DNA from: Chromatiaceae bacterium
GTDB lineage: Bacteria; Pseudomonadota; Gammaproteobacteria; Chromatiales; Chromatiaceae
Reading direction: 5' to 3'
DNA: 64,000 nucleotides
NCBI GenBank assembly: GCA_024235415.1
Contig: JACKML010000005.1
Span: 157,263-221,262, forward strand
Shown in pieces: positions 8,837 through 18,508 of the stretch. The number at the start of each line of letters is the position of its first letter. Within the stretch, counting starts at the first letter, position 1. The notes below the pieces were generated by a model, which ran no database searches, was not told where the DNA came from, and saw nothing but the letters and a program-made list of their open reading frames with translations. Position numbers and translations under genes: made by a program.

Positions 8837-10185
8837 TGGAAGCGGCCTCCCTCCTCGAGCGGTGATTGTTCCGGGCGCCCCTGGCGCAGCGTCTGCTGGC
8901 TTCGTGCGTCCAGCTGGTTGCGTCGTGCAACGACGCCGGCGGCGGTATTGCTCGCGATCTCCTTGCTGACGCGCTGCTCGAACAGGAAGCTCTCGATCTC
9001 TTGCTCCAGTTCGTTGACCGCGCTCACTGCGACGTCCATTGCCGGCTTGGTGCTCATCACCTCGGGCACCCGCTTGCCGCTGATCAGCAGCCGACGGATT
9101 GCGAAGGCCTCCTCGATGGTGCGTGCGATCGCGACCTCGGAGGCCAGGCGGCCGGCGAAGACACCGGCCTCGTCCGCCGGTAGCTCCCGCAGGGTCCCGA
9201 TGACCTTGGCCGAGACCGCGACGCCGGGTGCGGAGACGTCCTGCAGGTCGGCATTGGCCGGCACGCCGGTCCCGCCGACCAGGGCGACGAGGTCGGTCGC
9301 AACGGCCTGCCGGTGCGCCTCGTATTTCACGTTCAGGCCGTTGCCGGGGATGCCGCGTTTCGGGCAGCCGTCGCAGGTGCGGATCACCGCGTCGCCGAGG
9401 ACGTCGACTGCATAGTCGGCTGCCGACGTTGGGGTCGGGAACAGCGTCGCTAGGCGAACCTCTGGTCCAATAAGTGGTGGTGTGTACGGGGCGTTGCTGC
9501 CGGGCGGGCGTCCGAGCGTGGTATTCCAGCCCGCGGCGGTGATGTCCCTGATCGGCTCAATTGGTGGGCCACCGGTGCCCCCGGCCATCACGACGCCGCC
9601 GCTGGTGACCTTCGGAAACGGGTAGCCGGCTGCACCACCCGTGCTCTCGACGGACTGCTTGGCAGCCACCGCATCCGTCGTGGTGCCCATCAGGCGCCGC
9701 CAGTCACCGGCCTTGGCCATCTGGATCCACTCCTCGTACGGGTCCTTGCCGGCGAGGATCTCCTGCTCCATCTGCTCGCACGACTTGAGCGCATCGCCGA
9801 AGTTCAGGCTGAAGTCCGCCGCATAGGTCTGGAAAAGCTCATACAGACCCGGCGCGGCCCGCTGAAAGACGTACAGGGGCAGCGCCGCGATCGCACCGCG
9901 CGCAGCGCCCATCACCGTGCTCTGCAGGCTGGTCGCCGCGTTCGAGAACGAGTTCGTCACCGAGCTGACGATGTCGAAGTTGCCGCAGCTGTAACTGGCG
10001 GTCAGTGAGGCGTGCGCATCGAGGACCTGGTGGGCCCCGGCCGGGTTCAGCGCGATCGACACGGGCTCTGCGCCACCGATCGTGTAGTACCAGGCCTGGT
10101 CCTCGGTCGGGACCGGTACCTCACCGGCAGCGACGATGCCCGACAGTGCCAGCAGCGGAAGGAAGCGAACGGAAGAGGGAGGCAT
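8833..10185 (-). CDS. integrating conjugative element protein, TIGR03755 family
   Basis: A 450-residue exported protein with a signal peptide (about residues 1-20). It is rich in short helical segments, with a CxxC (CDGC) motif in its middle part. It matches the TIGR03755 family, which lies between TIGR03756 and TraG in PFGI-1-class elements and has a TraH-like role in mating-pair formation in the periplasm. The ATG at 10,185 follows the stop of the previous gene by 14 bp and has a GTGAG-like ribosome-binding site. The open frame continues upstream, but that stretch lies inside the neighbour and is not protein-like. Confidence 0.82.
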   Translation of the reverse strand: MPPSSVRFLPLLALSGIVAAGEVPVPTEDQAWYYTIGGAEPVSIALNPAGAHQVLDAHASLTASYSCGNFDIVSSVTNSFSNAATSLQSTVMGAARGAIAALPLYVFQRAAPGLYELFQTYAADFSLNFGDALKSCEQMEQEILAGKDPYEEWIQMAKAGDWRRLMGTTTDAVAAKQSVESTGGAAGYPFPKVTSGGVVMAGGTGGPPIEPIRDITAAGWNTTLGRPPGSNAPYTPPLIGPEVRLATLFPTPTSAADYAVDVLGDAVIRTCDGCPKRGIPGNGLNVKYEAHRQAVATDLVALVGGTGVPANADLQDVSAPGVAVSAKVIGTLRELPADEAGVFAGRLASEVAIARTIEEAFAIRRLLISGKRVPEVMSTKPAMDVAVSAVNELEQEIESFLFEQRVSKEIASNTAAGVVARRNQLDARSQQTLRQGRPEQSPLEEGGRFQ

Positions 10186-10199
10186 AACGGGTCTCACGA

Positions 10200-11228
10200 T
10201 TAGGGGATCGCGCGGATGAAGATGCCGCGCCGGCGACAGCAGGTGTAGGGACGCCACAGGTTGAACTGGTAGTCCCCGCCGGGATCTCTGCGCCCATCCG
10301 ACCAGCTGGTCAGGCTGAGCGAATCGTTCTCGCCGAATGCATCACAGCTCGTGTCCGTGCGCGGCTCGAGCATCTGCCAGCTGCCGGTAGTCTCGTCATT
10401 GGGTTCGAGGGCGGGTGGGTTCCAGTAGCGCATGCCCCAGCTCCGCTGACCCCAGGACAGCGGCACATAGACATGCGGCTGGGCGGAGCGCGTCGTGATC
10501 TCGCCGGCACGCTGCGCGAGGATCGCGCCGGCCTTGGGCTCTTCCTGTTGCAGCGCCATGCCGGTGCGCGGAAACACGTTGCCCCAGGTATTCAAAGGCC
10601 AGTTGCCGATCTCTTTGAGCCCGGGAATCAGCGAAGCGGGGTAGAGCGATTCGATCGGTACGATCTCGCGCCAGACCAGGGCATCGAGTGTCGATACGAA
10701 GTAAGGCATCAGCGGGATCGTGCGCGGTGGGCAGACCAGCCCGGTGGCACCCAGCACCAGGCCGCTGGCCGAGAATGGGTGGCCAATCAGATCGGCCTCG
10801 CGGAAGGTCTGGTGATCGCGGCCGCGATCCGGGTTGCCCTGCTCCCGCCGCCCCTCGACGGACCCTGAGGCATCCGCAAAGCCACCGACCAGGCCGGCGA
10901 GGCCCGCATTGGCTGCGGCAAGAATGGGTCGTGCCTCGACCCAGGGATGCAGGGCCGGTTCGTTATGGGTGGTGACGACTGCATCGGGTGCATAGTTGAA
11001 CACGCGCGGTGAGACGCGGACCCGGCAGCCACGGATGCCGCATCTCAGCCAAAGGCAGATACCGGTCAGGCGCCAGCGCAGGCAACGCGGCAGGGCGGCG
11101 GTGGTCTTGGCCAGGATCTGGGCGGTGTTGGTGGTTGCCGCAACGCTGGTCGTCGGCCAGGAAGGGGCAAGCAGTACCAGGCATAACGCGACGAGCCCGG
11201 CGCGGGTGACAGTCCAGCGCGTCGTCAT
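10200..11228 (-). CDS. integrating conjugative element protein, TIGR03756 family (TraU-like)
   Basis: This 342-residue secreted protein starts with a clear signal peptide (residues 1-30) and has many cysteines, including CLRWRLTGIC near 49-58 and a CC pair near the C terminus. That pattern fits the TraU-like TIGR03756 family, periplasmic proteins of pilus assembly whose disulfides are made after export. Its ATG overlaps the stop of the TIGR03757 gene by 4 bp. A disulfide-rich TraU analogue is expected at exactly this position. Confidence 0.82.
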   Translation of the reverse strand: MTTRWTVTRAGLVALCLVLLAPSWPTTSVAATTNTAQILAKTTAALPRCLRWRLTGICLWLRCGIRGCRVRVSPRVFNYAPDAVVTTHNEPALHPWVEARPILAAANAGLAGLVGGFADASGSVEGRREQGNPDRGRDHQTFREADLIGHPFSASGLVLGATGLVCPPRTIPLMPYFVSTLDALVWREIVPIESLYPASLIPGLKEIGNWPLNTWGNVFPRTGMALQQEEPKAGAILAQRAGEITTRSAQPHVYVPLSWGQRSWGMRYWNPPALEPNDETTGSWQMLEPRTDTSCDAFGENDSLSLTSWSDGRRDPGGDYQFNLWRPYTCCRRRGIFIRAIP

Positions 11229-11623
11229 TTGTTCGCCTCGTACAGCCGATACGCGATCGCGAGATCGGTAACGCCATAGATCACCGTAGCCCCATCGAAC
11301 ACGATCGCCGGGTAGCGGTCGAGCCGGTATTGCAGGTGGGCCAGCGTGAGACCTTGCCCGGCCTGCATCATCTGCTCACTGAGCATCGGCTGCGCATCCA
11401 GGCGCTGTGCCGCGATCCTCGCGGCCTCCTGCGGATCGCCGGGTAGGCCCTCGGAAAGCTGATCCTGTGCCAAGGCGAGGCCATCGAGCCGGTACACGGT
11501 CACGTCGGTGAAGGCCTCCGTGTGTGCAACCGGATGCCGACGGTCCGTGAACACCTCGAGGCGGGGCTCGGCGAAGCCCGGATTGGCCACGAGCATGAGG
11601 ACAAGAAGGAGGGCGCTGCGCAT
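11225..11623 (-). CDS. integrating conjugative element protein, TIGR03757 family
   Basis: A 132-residue exported protein (signal peptide about 1-18), matching TIGR03757, a thioredoxin-like/TrbC-like small periplasmic protein. The YPAIVFDGATVIYG segment near the C terminus is the family hallmark. The ATG at 11,623 sits one base after the TGA of traC (TGAGATG), so translation is probably coupled. Its fold suggests a role in folding or processing pilus components, but no CxxC is present, so redox activity is not supported. Confidence 0.8.
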   Translation of the reverse strand: MRSALLLVLMLVANPGFAEPRLEVFTDRRHPVAHTEAFTDVTVYRLDGLALAQDQLSEGLPGDPQEAARIAAQRLDAQPMLSEQMMQAGQGLTLAHLQYRLDRYPAIVFDGATVIYGVTDLAIAYRLYEANK

Positions 11624-11624
11624 C

Positions 11625-14384
11625 TCAGTCACCCGCCCGTCGCCGTTCGATCCCGGCGGCGATATGCATCGCTGCCTCGACCTCACTGCAGTGCTCGCAG
11701 CGCATGATCTGCGCACGCGCGGCCTTCTCGTCCTTCTCGGTCTGGGCCAGTGCCAGGGCCAGCGCCGGTGGCACGTTGCGGAACAGCGCGGCCAGGCTGT
11801 CGGTGAGCACGACGCCCTCGGTGTACTTGCCACTCTCCTTGCGCGCGGATAGCAGCATCTGGCGTTGCTCGTCGGTCAACTGGCGGAACCGCGCGATCTG
11901 CTCGACCTCGTCCTTCGGCATGACCAGGCACAGCCACCACTCGAGCATCGAGAGCATACGCCGGCTCGCGTCCGGGAAATCGTCGAGGTTCTGGGTTGCG
12001 ATCCAGTACCAGGCCCCGAACTTGCGCCACATCTTGGTGATCTTGATCACGTACGGGGCGAGCAGCGGGTTGGTCGTGATGATGTGACCCTCGTCGGTGA
12101 TCACCAGCGTCGGGCGGGCGTCGTGCTGGCGTGCCTCGACCACGCTGTTGATGTGATTCATCAGCGCGATGTAGGCCACAGTCAGCTGGTCTTCGTAGCC
12201 CTCGCGTTGCAGGATGCCCATGTCCAGGTGGGTCACGTCGACGTCCGGCCAGCGATTGCCCTCGCGGTTGAAGAAGTGCCCCGCGACCCCGGAGCAGAAC
12301 AGCAACAGGGCATCGCCCATGTCCACGGCGCGCTCGCGCCGGCGTGGATCCAGGGATTCGTCCTGGCCGGCCCGGCGCAGCGCCGTGGCTACGTCTTCGG
12401 TCAGTACCTGGTCACGACCGGTGGCGCGTACCTGGCCGGCGGCCTCGAGGATCGCGCGGCGGATCACCAGGCGATCCGCGCGCGACATCCGGGCGTCCTC
12501 GCGCGCATCGCCGCCGGTGATCATGATCCGTGCGGCGATCTCCATCTCGCCGAGCAGGTCGCGGCCTTCCTCGAGGTCATCGGCCGGGTCGTCATCGTCG
12601 GGCGTGGCGGCGTCGACGGCCTCCAGGTCGACGGCGGCCAGCGTCGGATCGGTCTCCAGCAGCGACAGGGCGCCGGCGAATGGCGGCAGGCTGACGTCGG
12701 CGTTGGGCTGCATCGCCACGCTGTGCACGGACAGGGCATGGCTGCGCAGGTAGTCGCACATCAGGCCGAAGCTGTTGCCGGCCTCGATCAGGTAGACGCG
12801 TGGCCGCCACACGGCCAGCGCCTGCATGATCAGGTAGACCAGCGTGGCGGATTTGCCGGCGCCGGTGGGCCCGACGATCAGCATGTGACCGTTCTTCTTG
12901 CGGTCGTCTTTGTGCAGTGGATCGAAGCTCAGCGGCTCGCCACCGCGATTCCAGAACAGCTGCCCGGGGTGACCGGTACCGCGGGAACGCCCGTACACCG
13001 GCAGCAGGCTGGTCAAGTGGGTCCCGAACATCAGCCGCGAGCGCCGGTGGCTGCGGTCGAGCGCCGGGTCGTAGTTCATCGGCAGGTTGCGCAACCAGGC
13101 GTCACAGGCGAGGAACTCAGACTCGCGCCCGACCGTCTGCAGGCCGTTCTGCAGCAGCAGGCTCTCGACGTGGTTGACCTGGCGACGCAGTGCCGTGTCG
13201 TTCTCGGCGCGCACGTAGAAGCTCATGTAGGTCGGCACCAGGCGGTCGCCGCGGGCCATCTGCAGTTCGACCTGCGAGGCGTTCTCGTGCGCGAGCACCG
13301 CCTCGGCGCCGTCACCGACCGAGGCGCGTTTGACGTTGGCGACGTGCGCGCGCAACAGGTCCTGCGGCCGGCACACCAGCGTCATCGCCATCACAGTGCC
13401 CACCGGCAGGCGGTCGAACACCGCATAGACCTGGTCGCCAACCGCGCGTTCCGCGGTCAGGGCGCCGATCTCGGGCGCACGGCGCAGCCCCTGCACCGAC
13501 ACGACGGTGTGCGGCATGCCGTCGAGGCGCCACAGGTTCGCGTCGGTGTCGGACTGGGGTACCGAGAGCGTCAGCAGCTCAGCGAAGTCGCGCCCGAAGG
13601 GCAGGTCCCGGTCACCGGGGTAGGGCGCGATATCGGCCAGGCGCGCGCTGTCGCCGTCGCAGATGCCGGGCTTGGGGTTGAACCATTGCAGCAGCCAGTC
13701 GTAGACATGTTCGCCATCGGCGACACGGGATGACACACCGGCGGCATCGAGCGAGGCCCGCAGGCGTCCGACCTGGTCACGCAGCTGCTCCAGCGAATCA
13801 CGCAAGGGTTGTTCCTCGCGCCGGAAGCGCCGGTAGACCACAAGGCGTGTGCGGCGCAGCTTGCCGCCCCATCGCCAGTTGGTTACGACGCTGTCGTGGA
13901 ACACACCACCGGGGCGCGAAGTTGCGGAAAGATGTGCGTCCATCACCGCGAGCCAGTGCCGGGTCAGCGTGCTGTCGCGCAGATCGGCGCGGACATAGTC
14001 ACGCAGCGCTGCACTGGTCGTGCGCAGATCCGTCTCGTCCTGCACATAGACCTGCACGACCCACGGTGAGGGGTCGATCTCGAGCACGTTGGAGAGCATG
14101 CCCAGCAGCCCCTGGTGCAGCTCGCCCATGAAGCTCGGCGGGCGCGCTTCGCAACCGACCGGCGTGATCTCCAGTACGATACCCACGCTGCGCCCGTCCT
14201 CGAGCAGGAAGGCCTGGTGGTCGGGCAGGTACTCGCACCATGGCAGCAGGTCGGTGAACGATGGCGGCCGGGTGTACTGGTCGCGTGCCAGCCGGCGGCG
14301 TGTGACCGGGCGGAGGGCAACATCGGCTTCGGAGGGTGCCGCCGGAGTCGCCGTCAATCCGAACAGTGCGAGCAGGTCCTTCAT
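11625..14384 (-). CDS. traC: VirB4/TraC-type conjugative transfer ATPase (TIGR03744)
   Basis: A 919-residue cytoplasmic ATPase that powers pilus biogenesis and substrate transfer. Walker A is GPTGAGKS near residue 505, and a Walker B region with ITDEGH follows about 260 residues later, then an IATQNLDDF segment typical of VirB4 proteins. The N-terminal third matches TIGR03744. The ATG at 14,384 overlaps the stop of the lipoprotein gene by 4 bp (ATGA). The open frame extends far upstream, but that part is Arg/Pro-rich antisense noise. Confidence 0.92.
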   Translation of the reverse strand: MKDLLALFGLTATPAAPSEADVALRPVTRRRLARDQYTRPPSFTDLLPWCEYLPDHQAFLLEDGRSVGIVLEITPVGCEARPPSFMGELHQGLLGMLSNVLEIDPSPWVVQVYVQDETDLRTTSAALRDYVRADLRDSTLTRHWLAVMDAHLSATSRPGGVFHDSVVTNWRWGGKLRRTRLVVYRRFRREEQPLRDSLEQLRDQVGRLRASLDAAGVSSRVADGEHVYDWLLQWFNPKPGICDGDSARLADIAPYPGDRDLPFGRDFAELLTLSVPQSDTDANLWRLDGMPHTVVSVQGLRRAPEIGALTAERAVGDQVYAVFDRLPVGTVMAMTLVCRPQDLLRAHVANVKRASVGDGAEAVLAHENASQVELQMARGDRLVPTYMSFYVRAENDTALRRQVNHVESLLLQNGLQTVGRESEFLACDAWLRNLPMNYDPALDRSHRRSRLMFGTHLTSLLPVYGRSRGTGHPGQLFWNRGGEPLSFDPLHKDDRKKNGHMLIVGPTGAGKSATLVYLIMQALAVWRPRVYLIEAGNSFGLMCDYLRSHALSVHSVAMQPNADVSLPPFAGALSLLETDPTLAAVDLEAVDAATPDDDDPADDLEEGRDLLGEMEIAARIMITGGDAREDARMSRADRLVIRRAILEAAGQVRATGRDQVLTEDVATALRRAGQDESLDPRRRERAVDMGDALLLFCSGVAGHFFNREGNRWPDVDVTHLDMGILQREGYEDQLTVAYIALMNHINSVVEARQHDARPTLVITDEGHIITTNPLLAPYVIKITKMWRKFGAWYWIATQNLDDFPDASRRMLSMLEWWLCLVMPKDEVEQIARFRQLTDEQRQMLLSARKESGKYTEGVVLTDSLAALFRNVPPALALALAQTEKDEKAARAQIMRCEHCSEVEAAMHIAAGIERRRAGD

Positions 14385-14779
14385 GGCTGATAGACCTCGC
14401 CGGGCATCGCGTACTGATCGACCGCGTACATCGGGAACGCGGTGCTGTAGCCCGGTACCGGCGCACCCTCGGCGCTCAGGTGCGGAAACACGAACATCAC
14501 CATCTGCGGGTTGGGCAGCAGCGGGAAGACCTGCTCGATCTCGTTGGCAGCCTGCTGGGTGAAGTCGTGCAGGTCCGCAGTGCCACGCGCGATGGGACGC
14601 TCCAGTCCCTGGCGCTGTAGTGACGGATCGCGCGCCATCCCGGCGCTGCGTTGATGCTGGTCGTAGATGGTCGCCATGTCCGGGCCATCCTGCGGGAAGA
14701 CGTCTTCCTTGCTGGTTGCACAAGCGGTCAGGGCCAAGACCACTCCGGCGACGATCAGCGGTCTAATCCAGATAGCCAT
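14381..14779 (-). CDS. conjugative transfer lipoprotein, TIGR03751 family
   Basis: The 132-residue protein has a lipoprotein signal ending in LTAC (Cys20), so it should be anchored in the outer membrane, where it probably plays a TraV/VirB7-like role in stabilising the secretion channel. An EQVFPLLPNP segment is typical of TIGR03751. A GGAGGT ribosome-binding site precedes the ATG at 14,779, and the first 17 bp overlap the end of the TIGR03752 gene. Confidence 0.82.
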   Translation of the reverse strand: MAIWIRPLIVAGVVLALTACATSKEDVFPQDGPDMATIYDQHQRSAGMARDPSLQRQGLERPIARGTADLHDFTQQAANEIEQVFPLLPNPQMVMFVFPHLSAEGAPVPGYSTAFPMYAVDQYAMPGEVYQP

Positions 14780-16190
14780 AGGCACCTCCAGGGCCGGCCA
14801 GGCGGGCGTGGTGATCGAGCCGGCGCGCGGCGGGGTCGTAATCGATCGGCAGGGTGACATCGAGGTGGACGACCACCGGTTCGCCGGCGGCCACGAAGAC
14901 CGCGTCGAACGCGCTCGCCTGGCGCTCGGTCAGCCAGGAGCCGATCTCCTGGGCGCCACCGGAGACGGTCTTGCCGAGTACGTACTGGCCCTGGTCACCG
15001 GTGACGGTGGTATTCGCCGTGCCCTCGTTGCTGACCGTGCTCGTGGTCTGCGATGCGGCGGCGGCCTCCGCGGCCGCGGTCAGTGCCGTGACGCCGATCC
15101 GCTGGGCGAGGAAGGTCGGGGCGTTGGTGATGCGCTCACCGCTGATGCACGGCACGCCGAAGCGGTCGGAGATCCAGCCGAGGCCTTCCTGCTGCCGGTT
15201 GGCGCCCTGGCCGCTGCCGCGCGACGTCCCGCCGAAGGTCTGCACGCGTCCGTCGTCGAACACGAAGGTCGCGGATTGGATGGTTCCGCGCACGCACGAC
15301 AGCGTCCAGTCGCCGACGGCGATGCCCGACATGACCATTCCTTCGAGGCCCGGGATCTGGTGACCGTTGGCAGCGAGGTTGTCGGTACCGATCAGCACCT
15401 TGAACGGCATCGGGTCCTGCACCTGGCCGCCCACCGGGATCCGGCCCACCAGGGCACTTAAAGCCGTCGATTGGGTCAGGGTCGCATTGGCAGGGATCGT
15501 GTAGACCGGTTCGACATGCGACTTGGCCGGCGTGGCTTTGCCATCACTGCCGGCGACTGCACGGACCGGATTCAGGATTGGGTCGGGGAGCGTGTCGGGT
15601 TCGCGTGTCCCGCTACCGGCGTGCAGCAACGAACCACCAGTCAGCGACGCAAACGTCGGCTCTTGGTCGGACGTGCCGGCGGCCGGCGCGTCCAGCGCCT
15701 CGATCCAGTGGATCGCACCGGCGATGCCGCTGTCCCCATAGCCAAAGCCCACCGGCATGTCGGCGAGTGCCGGCGTGGTGGATTGGGACTGTTCGCTCAC
15801 GGCGATCCGGCTGCGCAGCTTCTCGAGCTGTTGCGACAGCGCGGTGAGCGTGTGCTCGTCACGCCGACCGGCGCGCTCGATATCGTTAGCGAGCTCCGCG
15901 CGTACCTTGTCGGCCACGCGTTTCTCCTGGTCCATCGCGGCGGAGTTCTGCTCGCGCAGCTTCTGATTCTCCTCGGTCAGGCGCCGGGTCTGATCGACCA
16001 TCTGCGCGACCTGGGCCGAGAGCGAGCGCACCGTGTCGGCGGGCGTGTCGACGTCCGGTGCTGCGGCCGTGGGCAGGTTGGCCATCAGGTCCGGCTGGGG
16101 TCGGCGCTCGCCGCTCTTGACCGCGACGGCCACGGCGATCACCAGCACGATGCCGCCGATGATCGGAATGATCCGGTTCATCGTGATCAT
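14763..16190 (-). CDS. conjugative element protein, TIGR03752 family (TraB/VirB10-like)
   Basis: The 475 residues comprise one N-terminal membrane anchor (about 5-24), a coiled coil (about 60-130) and a periplasmic C-terminal domain from about 200 with the VLIGTDNLAANG and GRVQTFGG segments of TIGR03752. The architecture matches TraB/VirB10 proteins, which span the periplasm and link inner- and outer-membrane parts of the channel. The start overlaps the stop of the TIGR03749 gene in an ATGA junction. Confidence 0.83.
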   Translation of the reverse strand: MITMNRIIPIIGGIVLVIAVAVAVKSGERRPQPDLMANLPTAAAPDVDTPADTVRSLSAQVAQMVDQTRRLTEENQKLREQNSAAMDQEKRVADKVRAELANDIERAGRRDEHTLTALSQQLEKLRSRIAVSEQSQSTTPALADMPVGFGYGDSGIAGAIHWIEALDAPAAGTSDQEPTFASLTGGSLLHAGSGTREPDTLPDPILNPVRAVAGSDGKATPAKSHVEPVYTIPANATLTQSTALSALVGRIPVGGQVQDPMPFKVLIGTDNLAANGHQIPGLEGMVMSGIAVGDWTLSCVRGTIQSATFVFDDGRVQTFGGTSRGSGQGANRQQEGLGWISDRFGVPCISGERITNAPTFLAQRIGVTALTAAAEAAAASQTTSTVSNEGTANTTVTGDQGQYVLGKTVSGGAQEIGSWLTERQASAFDAVFVAAGEPVVVHLDVTLPIDYDPAARRLDHHARLAGPGGAYGYLD

Positions 16191-17038
16191 CGCACCACCT
16201 CTGCCTGCTTCGGCACGAACGGCGCGAGGGCGGCCTCGAGGCGCCGGTCGGCGACCAGGTAGACCGTGGTGGTGTCGGTCGGATCGCCCGTGGCGCCCAG
16301 GCGCGCGTGCTGGAAGCTCGCCGCCCGCCACTGCCCGCGCAGGTCGCGCGGATCCAGCGTCACCGGTCTGGTCAGGGTGTTGCGCAGCTTGATCGCCGCG
16401 AGCCACAGCGGACCGTGGGGACCGTTGGCGCGCCAGGCTGCGACCGGCAGTGCCTCGATATGGCCTCCGCGCACCAGGTCGATAGCGTCGTGGAACGGCA
16501 GAGGCGCACGTGCGATGGCCCCGGAACGTGGGATCAGGCGTGTGGGTGCGTACAGGGATTGTGCGGCGTGGCGCACCAGCGTCACATAGCCGACCGGCCT
16601 GTCGGTCTTTTGCGGTGTCAGTGAGGCCGGTTCCGAGGGATTGCCTGTTGCCGGTGCGGGATGGGTCAGCACCTCGAGCGGTGCGCCAGCGGGAAAGCGC
16701 TGGTCGGCGGCCAGGTCGAGCAGGATCGACTGTCCGGCATCCGGCTGGACGATCAGGCGTGTCGCCGCAAACGGCTGTTCCGCCTTCAGGTACAGATGAT
16801 CACCCAGTGCCTGCGCGCGCAGGCCGGGCACCGGTCCGCCGAGCAGGCCGCTGCGCAGCTGGGTGGCGCCGGGCATGCGCACGGTACGCTCGGTGTTCAG
16901 GCGCAGATCGACGCGGATCGGTGTCCCGCGCCACACCTGCTGCTCGGTCGCGTCGGTGACCGGGGGGGTGGGCCGTTCCTTTGCCGTGGCCACGCCGCTG
17001 AGTGTCAGTGCCGCTGTGAGAATCAGAAAGGGAACCAT
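16187..17038 (-). CDS. conjugative element protein, TIGR03749/DUF3438 family (TraK/VirB9-like)
   Basis: A 283-residue exported protein with a signal peptide (1-19) and beta-rich sequence, matching DUF3438. It occupies the TraK/VirB9 slot between the TraE-like and TraB-like genes and should form part of the outer-membrane core complex. It follows the TIGR03746 gene by 1 bp and overlaps the next gene by 4 bp. Confidence 0.8.
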   Translation of the reverse strand: MVPFLILTAALTLSGVATAKERPTPPVTDATEQQVWRGTPIRVDLRLNTERTVRMPGATQLRSGLLGGPVPGLRAQALGDHLYLKAEQPFAATRLIVQPDAGQSILLDLAADQRFPAGAPLEVLTHPAPATGNPSEPASLTPQKTDRPVGYVTLVRHAAQSLYAPTRLIPRSGAIARAPLPFHDAIDLVRGGHIEALPVAAWRANGPHGPLWLAAIKLRNTLTRPVTLDPRDLRGQWRAASFQHARLGATGDPTDTTTVYLVADRRLEAALAPFVPKQAEVVR

Positions 17039-17039
17039 G

Positions 17040-17678
17040 TCAGGAGGCCTCCTTGGCCGGTTCCTCGACGCGGCTCGGGCCGGGCGACGCGAAACCGTCG
17101 ATCGCCATGCCCCAGGGATTGAGTTCGCGGTCGACGTCGTAGCGCACGACGCGCAGTGGGTAGCGGATGCGCGTGTGCTTGACGGGAAGTCCTGCGACCG
17201 TCTCCTCGATCACCGCCTCGATCGTCACGGTCCAGGCGTTCGGCCCGACGGTCTGCACGCGGCTGTCGTCGTATTGCGCGCCCGGTGCCTCGTACAGGGC
17301 ACGCACGCGCCCGGTCAGCTCGCCCATGCGGCCGCGCCTGTCCATGTCGCGCAGCAGCTCGGCGCGAAAGGCCGGGGTCACATAGGCGGCAAAGCGGTAC
17401 AGCTTCGCCGGAAAGTCCTCGGCGCCGTCTTTCGGCCAGCGGTTCAGTTGTTGCCACATGTAGTAGCCGAAGCCGTAGACATTCGGCTTCGGGACCTCGC
17501 CGACGCGCACGGTACTGCCGGCCGAAAGATCTGGCGGGATGTGCAGCGTGATGTCGCTCGGCGCATTGGCCCAGCCGCGAAACGCGTAGGCCAGGCCGAT
17601 CGCCAGCAGGATGATCACCAGCCACAGGCTGACGATGTGGGCACGCGCGTTGTCGATCTCGTGACGGTAGCGGGACAT
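17040..17678 (-). CDS. conjugative element protein, TIGR03746/DUF2895 family (TraE/VirB8-like)
   Basis: A 212-residue bitopic inner-membrane protein, with one span at about residues 17-36 and a periplasmic VirB8-like domain containing GFGYYMWQQLNRWP. It matches TIGR03746. The start ATG at 17,678 is chosen because a GGGAGG ribosome-binding site lies about 9 bp before it; the in-frame ATG at 17,687 abuts that site directly and is a poorer candidate, although it makes an ATGA overlap with the upstream gene. Confidence 0.8.
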   Translation of the reverse strand: MSRYRHEIDNARAHIVSLWLVIILLAIGLAYAFRGWANAPSDITLHIPPDLSAGSTVRVGEVPKPNVYGFGYYMWQQLNRWPKDGAEDFPAKLYRFAAYVTPAFRAELLRDMDRRGRMGELTGRVRALYEAPGAQYDDSRVQTVGPNAWTVTIEAVIEETVAGLPVKHTRIRYPLRVVRYDVDRELNPWGMAIDGFASPGPSRVEEPAKEAS

Positions 17679-17683
17679 GGCGG

Positions 17684-18079
17684 TCATCCTCCCGCTCGGG
17701 TGCCGGGGTGGCGGGTGCGCCCCAGCGACCAGTACCCGCTGCGCAGCAGGAAGCGGTTGCCGCCGAACAGCCGTTGCATCAGCACGGCGAACTTCACCTG
17801 GTAGTGACCCATCGGGTGACCGCGCTTTAACCGGCGGAAGATCAGCGCGCCGACATAGATCCCGGCCATGAAGATGAAGCCGGTCAGGGCCAGCACGACG
17901 CTGCCGATGTCGACCGCCGCGGCGATGGCCAGCAGCAGCGGCAGCAACACCAGCCCGGTGGTCAGTGCGACCAGCAGCAACTCCGAGGTGGTCAAGCCCA
18001 GGATCGCGGGAGGCTCGCCGTCCACGCGGTCGGCGAGCACCCCGAAGCCCTGTGTCGGTTGTGATGATTCCGACGACAT
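17684..18079 (-). CDS. conjugative element protein, TIGR03750/DUF3487 family (TraL/VirB3-like)
   Basis: A 131-residue inner-membrane protein with two adjacent spans (about 33-55 and 60-80) and a basic C-terminal part. It matches TIGR03750, which takes the TraL/VirB3 position between the pilin-like and TraE-like genes. It starts 4 bp after the stop of the TIGR03745 gene. Confidence 0.8.
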   Translation of the reverse strand: MSSESSQPTQGFGVLADRVDGEPPAILGLTTSELLLVALTTGLVLLPLLLAIAAAVDIGSVVLALTGFIFMAGIYVGALIFRRLKRGHPMGHYQVKFAVLMQRLFGGNRFLLRSGYWSLGRTRHPGTRAGG

Positions 18080-18083
18080 GGCC

Positions 18084-18440
18084 TCAGATGACCCCGGTGG
18101 CCTGGGTCAGCGCATAGGTGCCGAACGCGATGCCGGCCGCCGACGCGATGCCGATCTTGGCGACATCCCCGATGGTGCCCTTGTTGGTCAGCACCTGGGT
18201 GACCGCCCAGATCATGCCGACCGCGCCGATGATGAACAGCACCACGCCGATCACCAGGATGCCGACCTCCGAGGCATCTTCGAACACGCCTTTGAACCAG
18301 GCGATCGCATCGTTGCTGCCGGGTGTCGTCGAGGGTGTCGGTGGCGCGGGCACGGCCGCCAGCGCCAGGCGCGGCACGGCGAGGTAGGTGGCCGCAAGGG
18401 CAGACAGGGAAACCCAGCGGTTTCTGAATCGGGACAACAT
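18084..18440 (-). CDS. conjugative element membrane protein, TIGR03745/DUF2976 family (pilin-like)
   Basis: A 118-residue protein with a signal peptide (cleavage near Ala28) and two membrane spans (about 60-83 and 94-113), matching TIGR03745. Size, signal and two spans resemble a TraA/VirB2 pilin precursor, though pilin function is inference. The ATG at 18,440 has a GGAGGA ribosome-binding site 8 bp upstream. Confidence 0.8.
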   Translation of the reverse strand: MLSRFRNRWVSLSALAATYLAVPRLALAAVPAPPTPSTTPGSNDAIAWFKGVFEDASEVGILVIGVVLFIIGAVGMIWAVTQVLTNKGTIGDVAKIGIASAAGIAFGTYALTQATGVI

Positions 18441-18508
18441 GGTTTCGATCCTCCGATCGTTGCTACAAACAACCCGCGGACTCCGGCGCGGGCATCCGGT
18501 TTCGAACA

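Noticed and set aside
11865..13733. Long plus-strand frame opposite traC
   Set aside because: It is antisense to a clear VirB4 ATPase, rich in Arg, Gln, Gly and Val as expected for GC-rich antisense, and has no domain.
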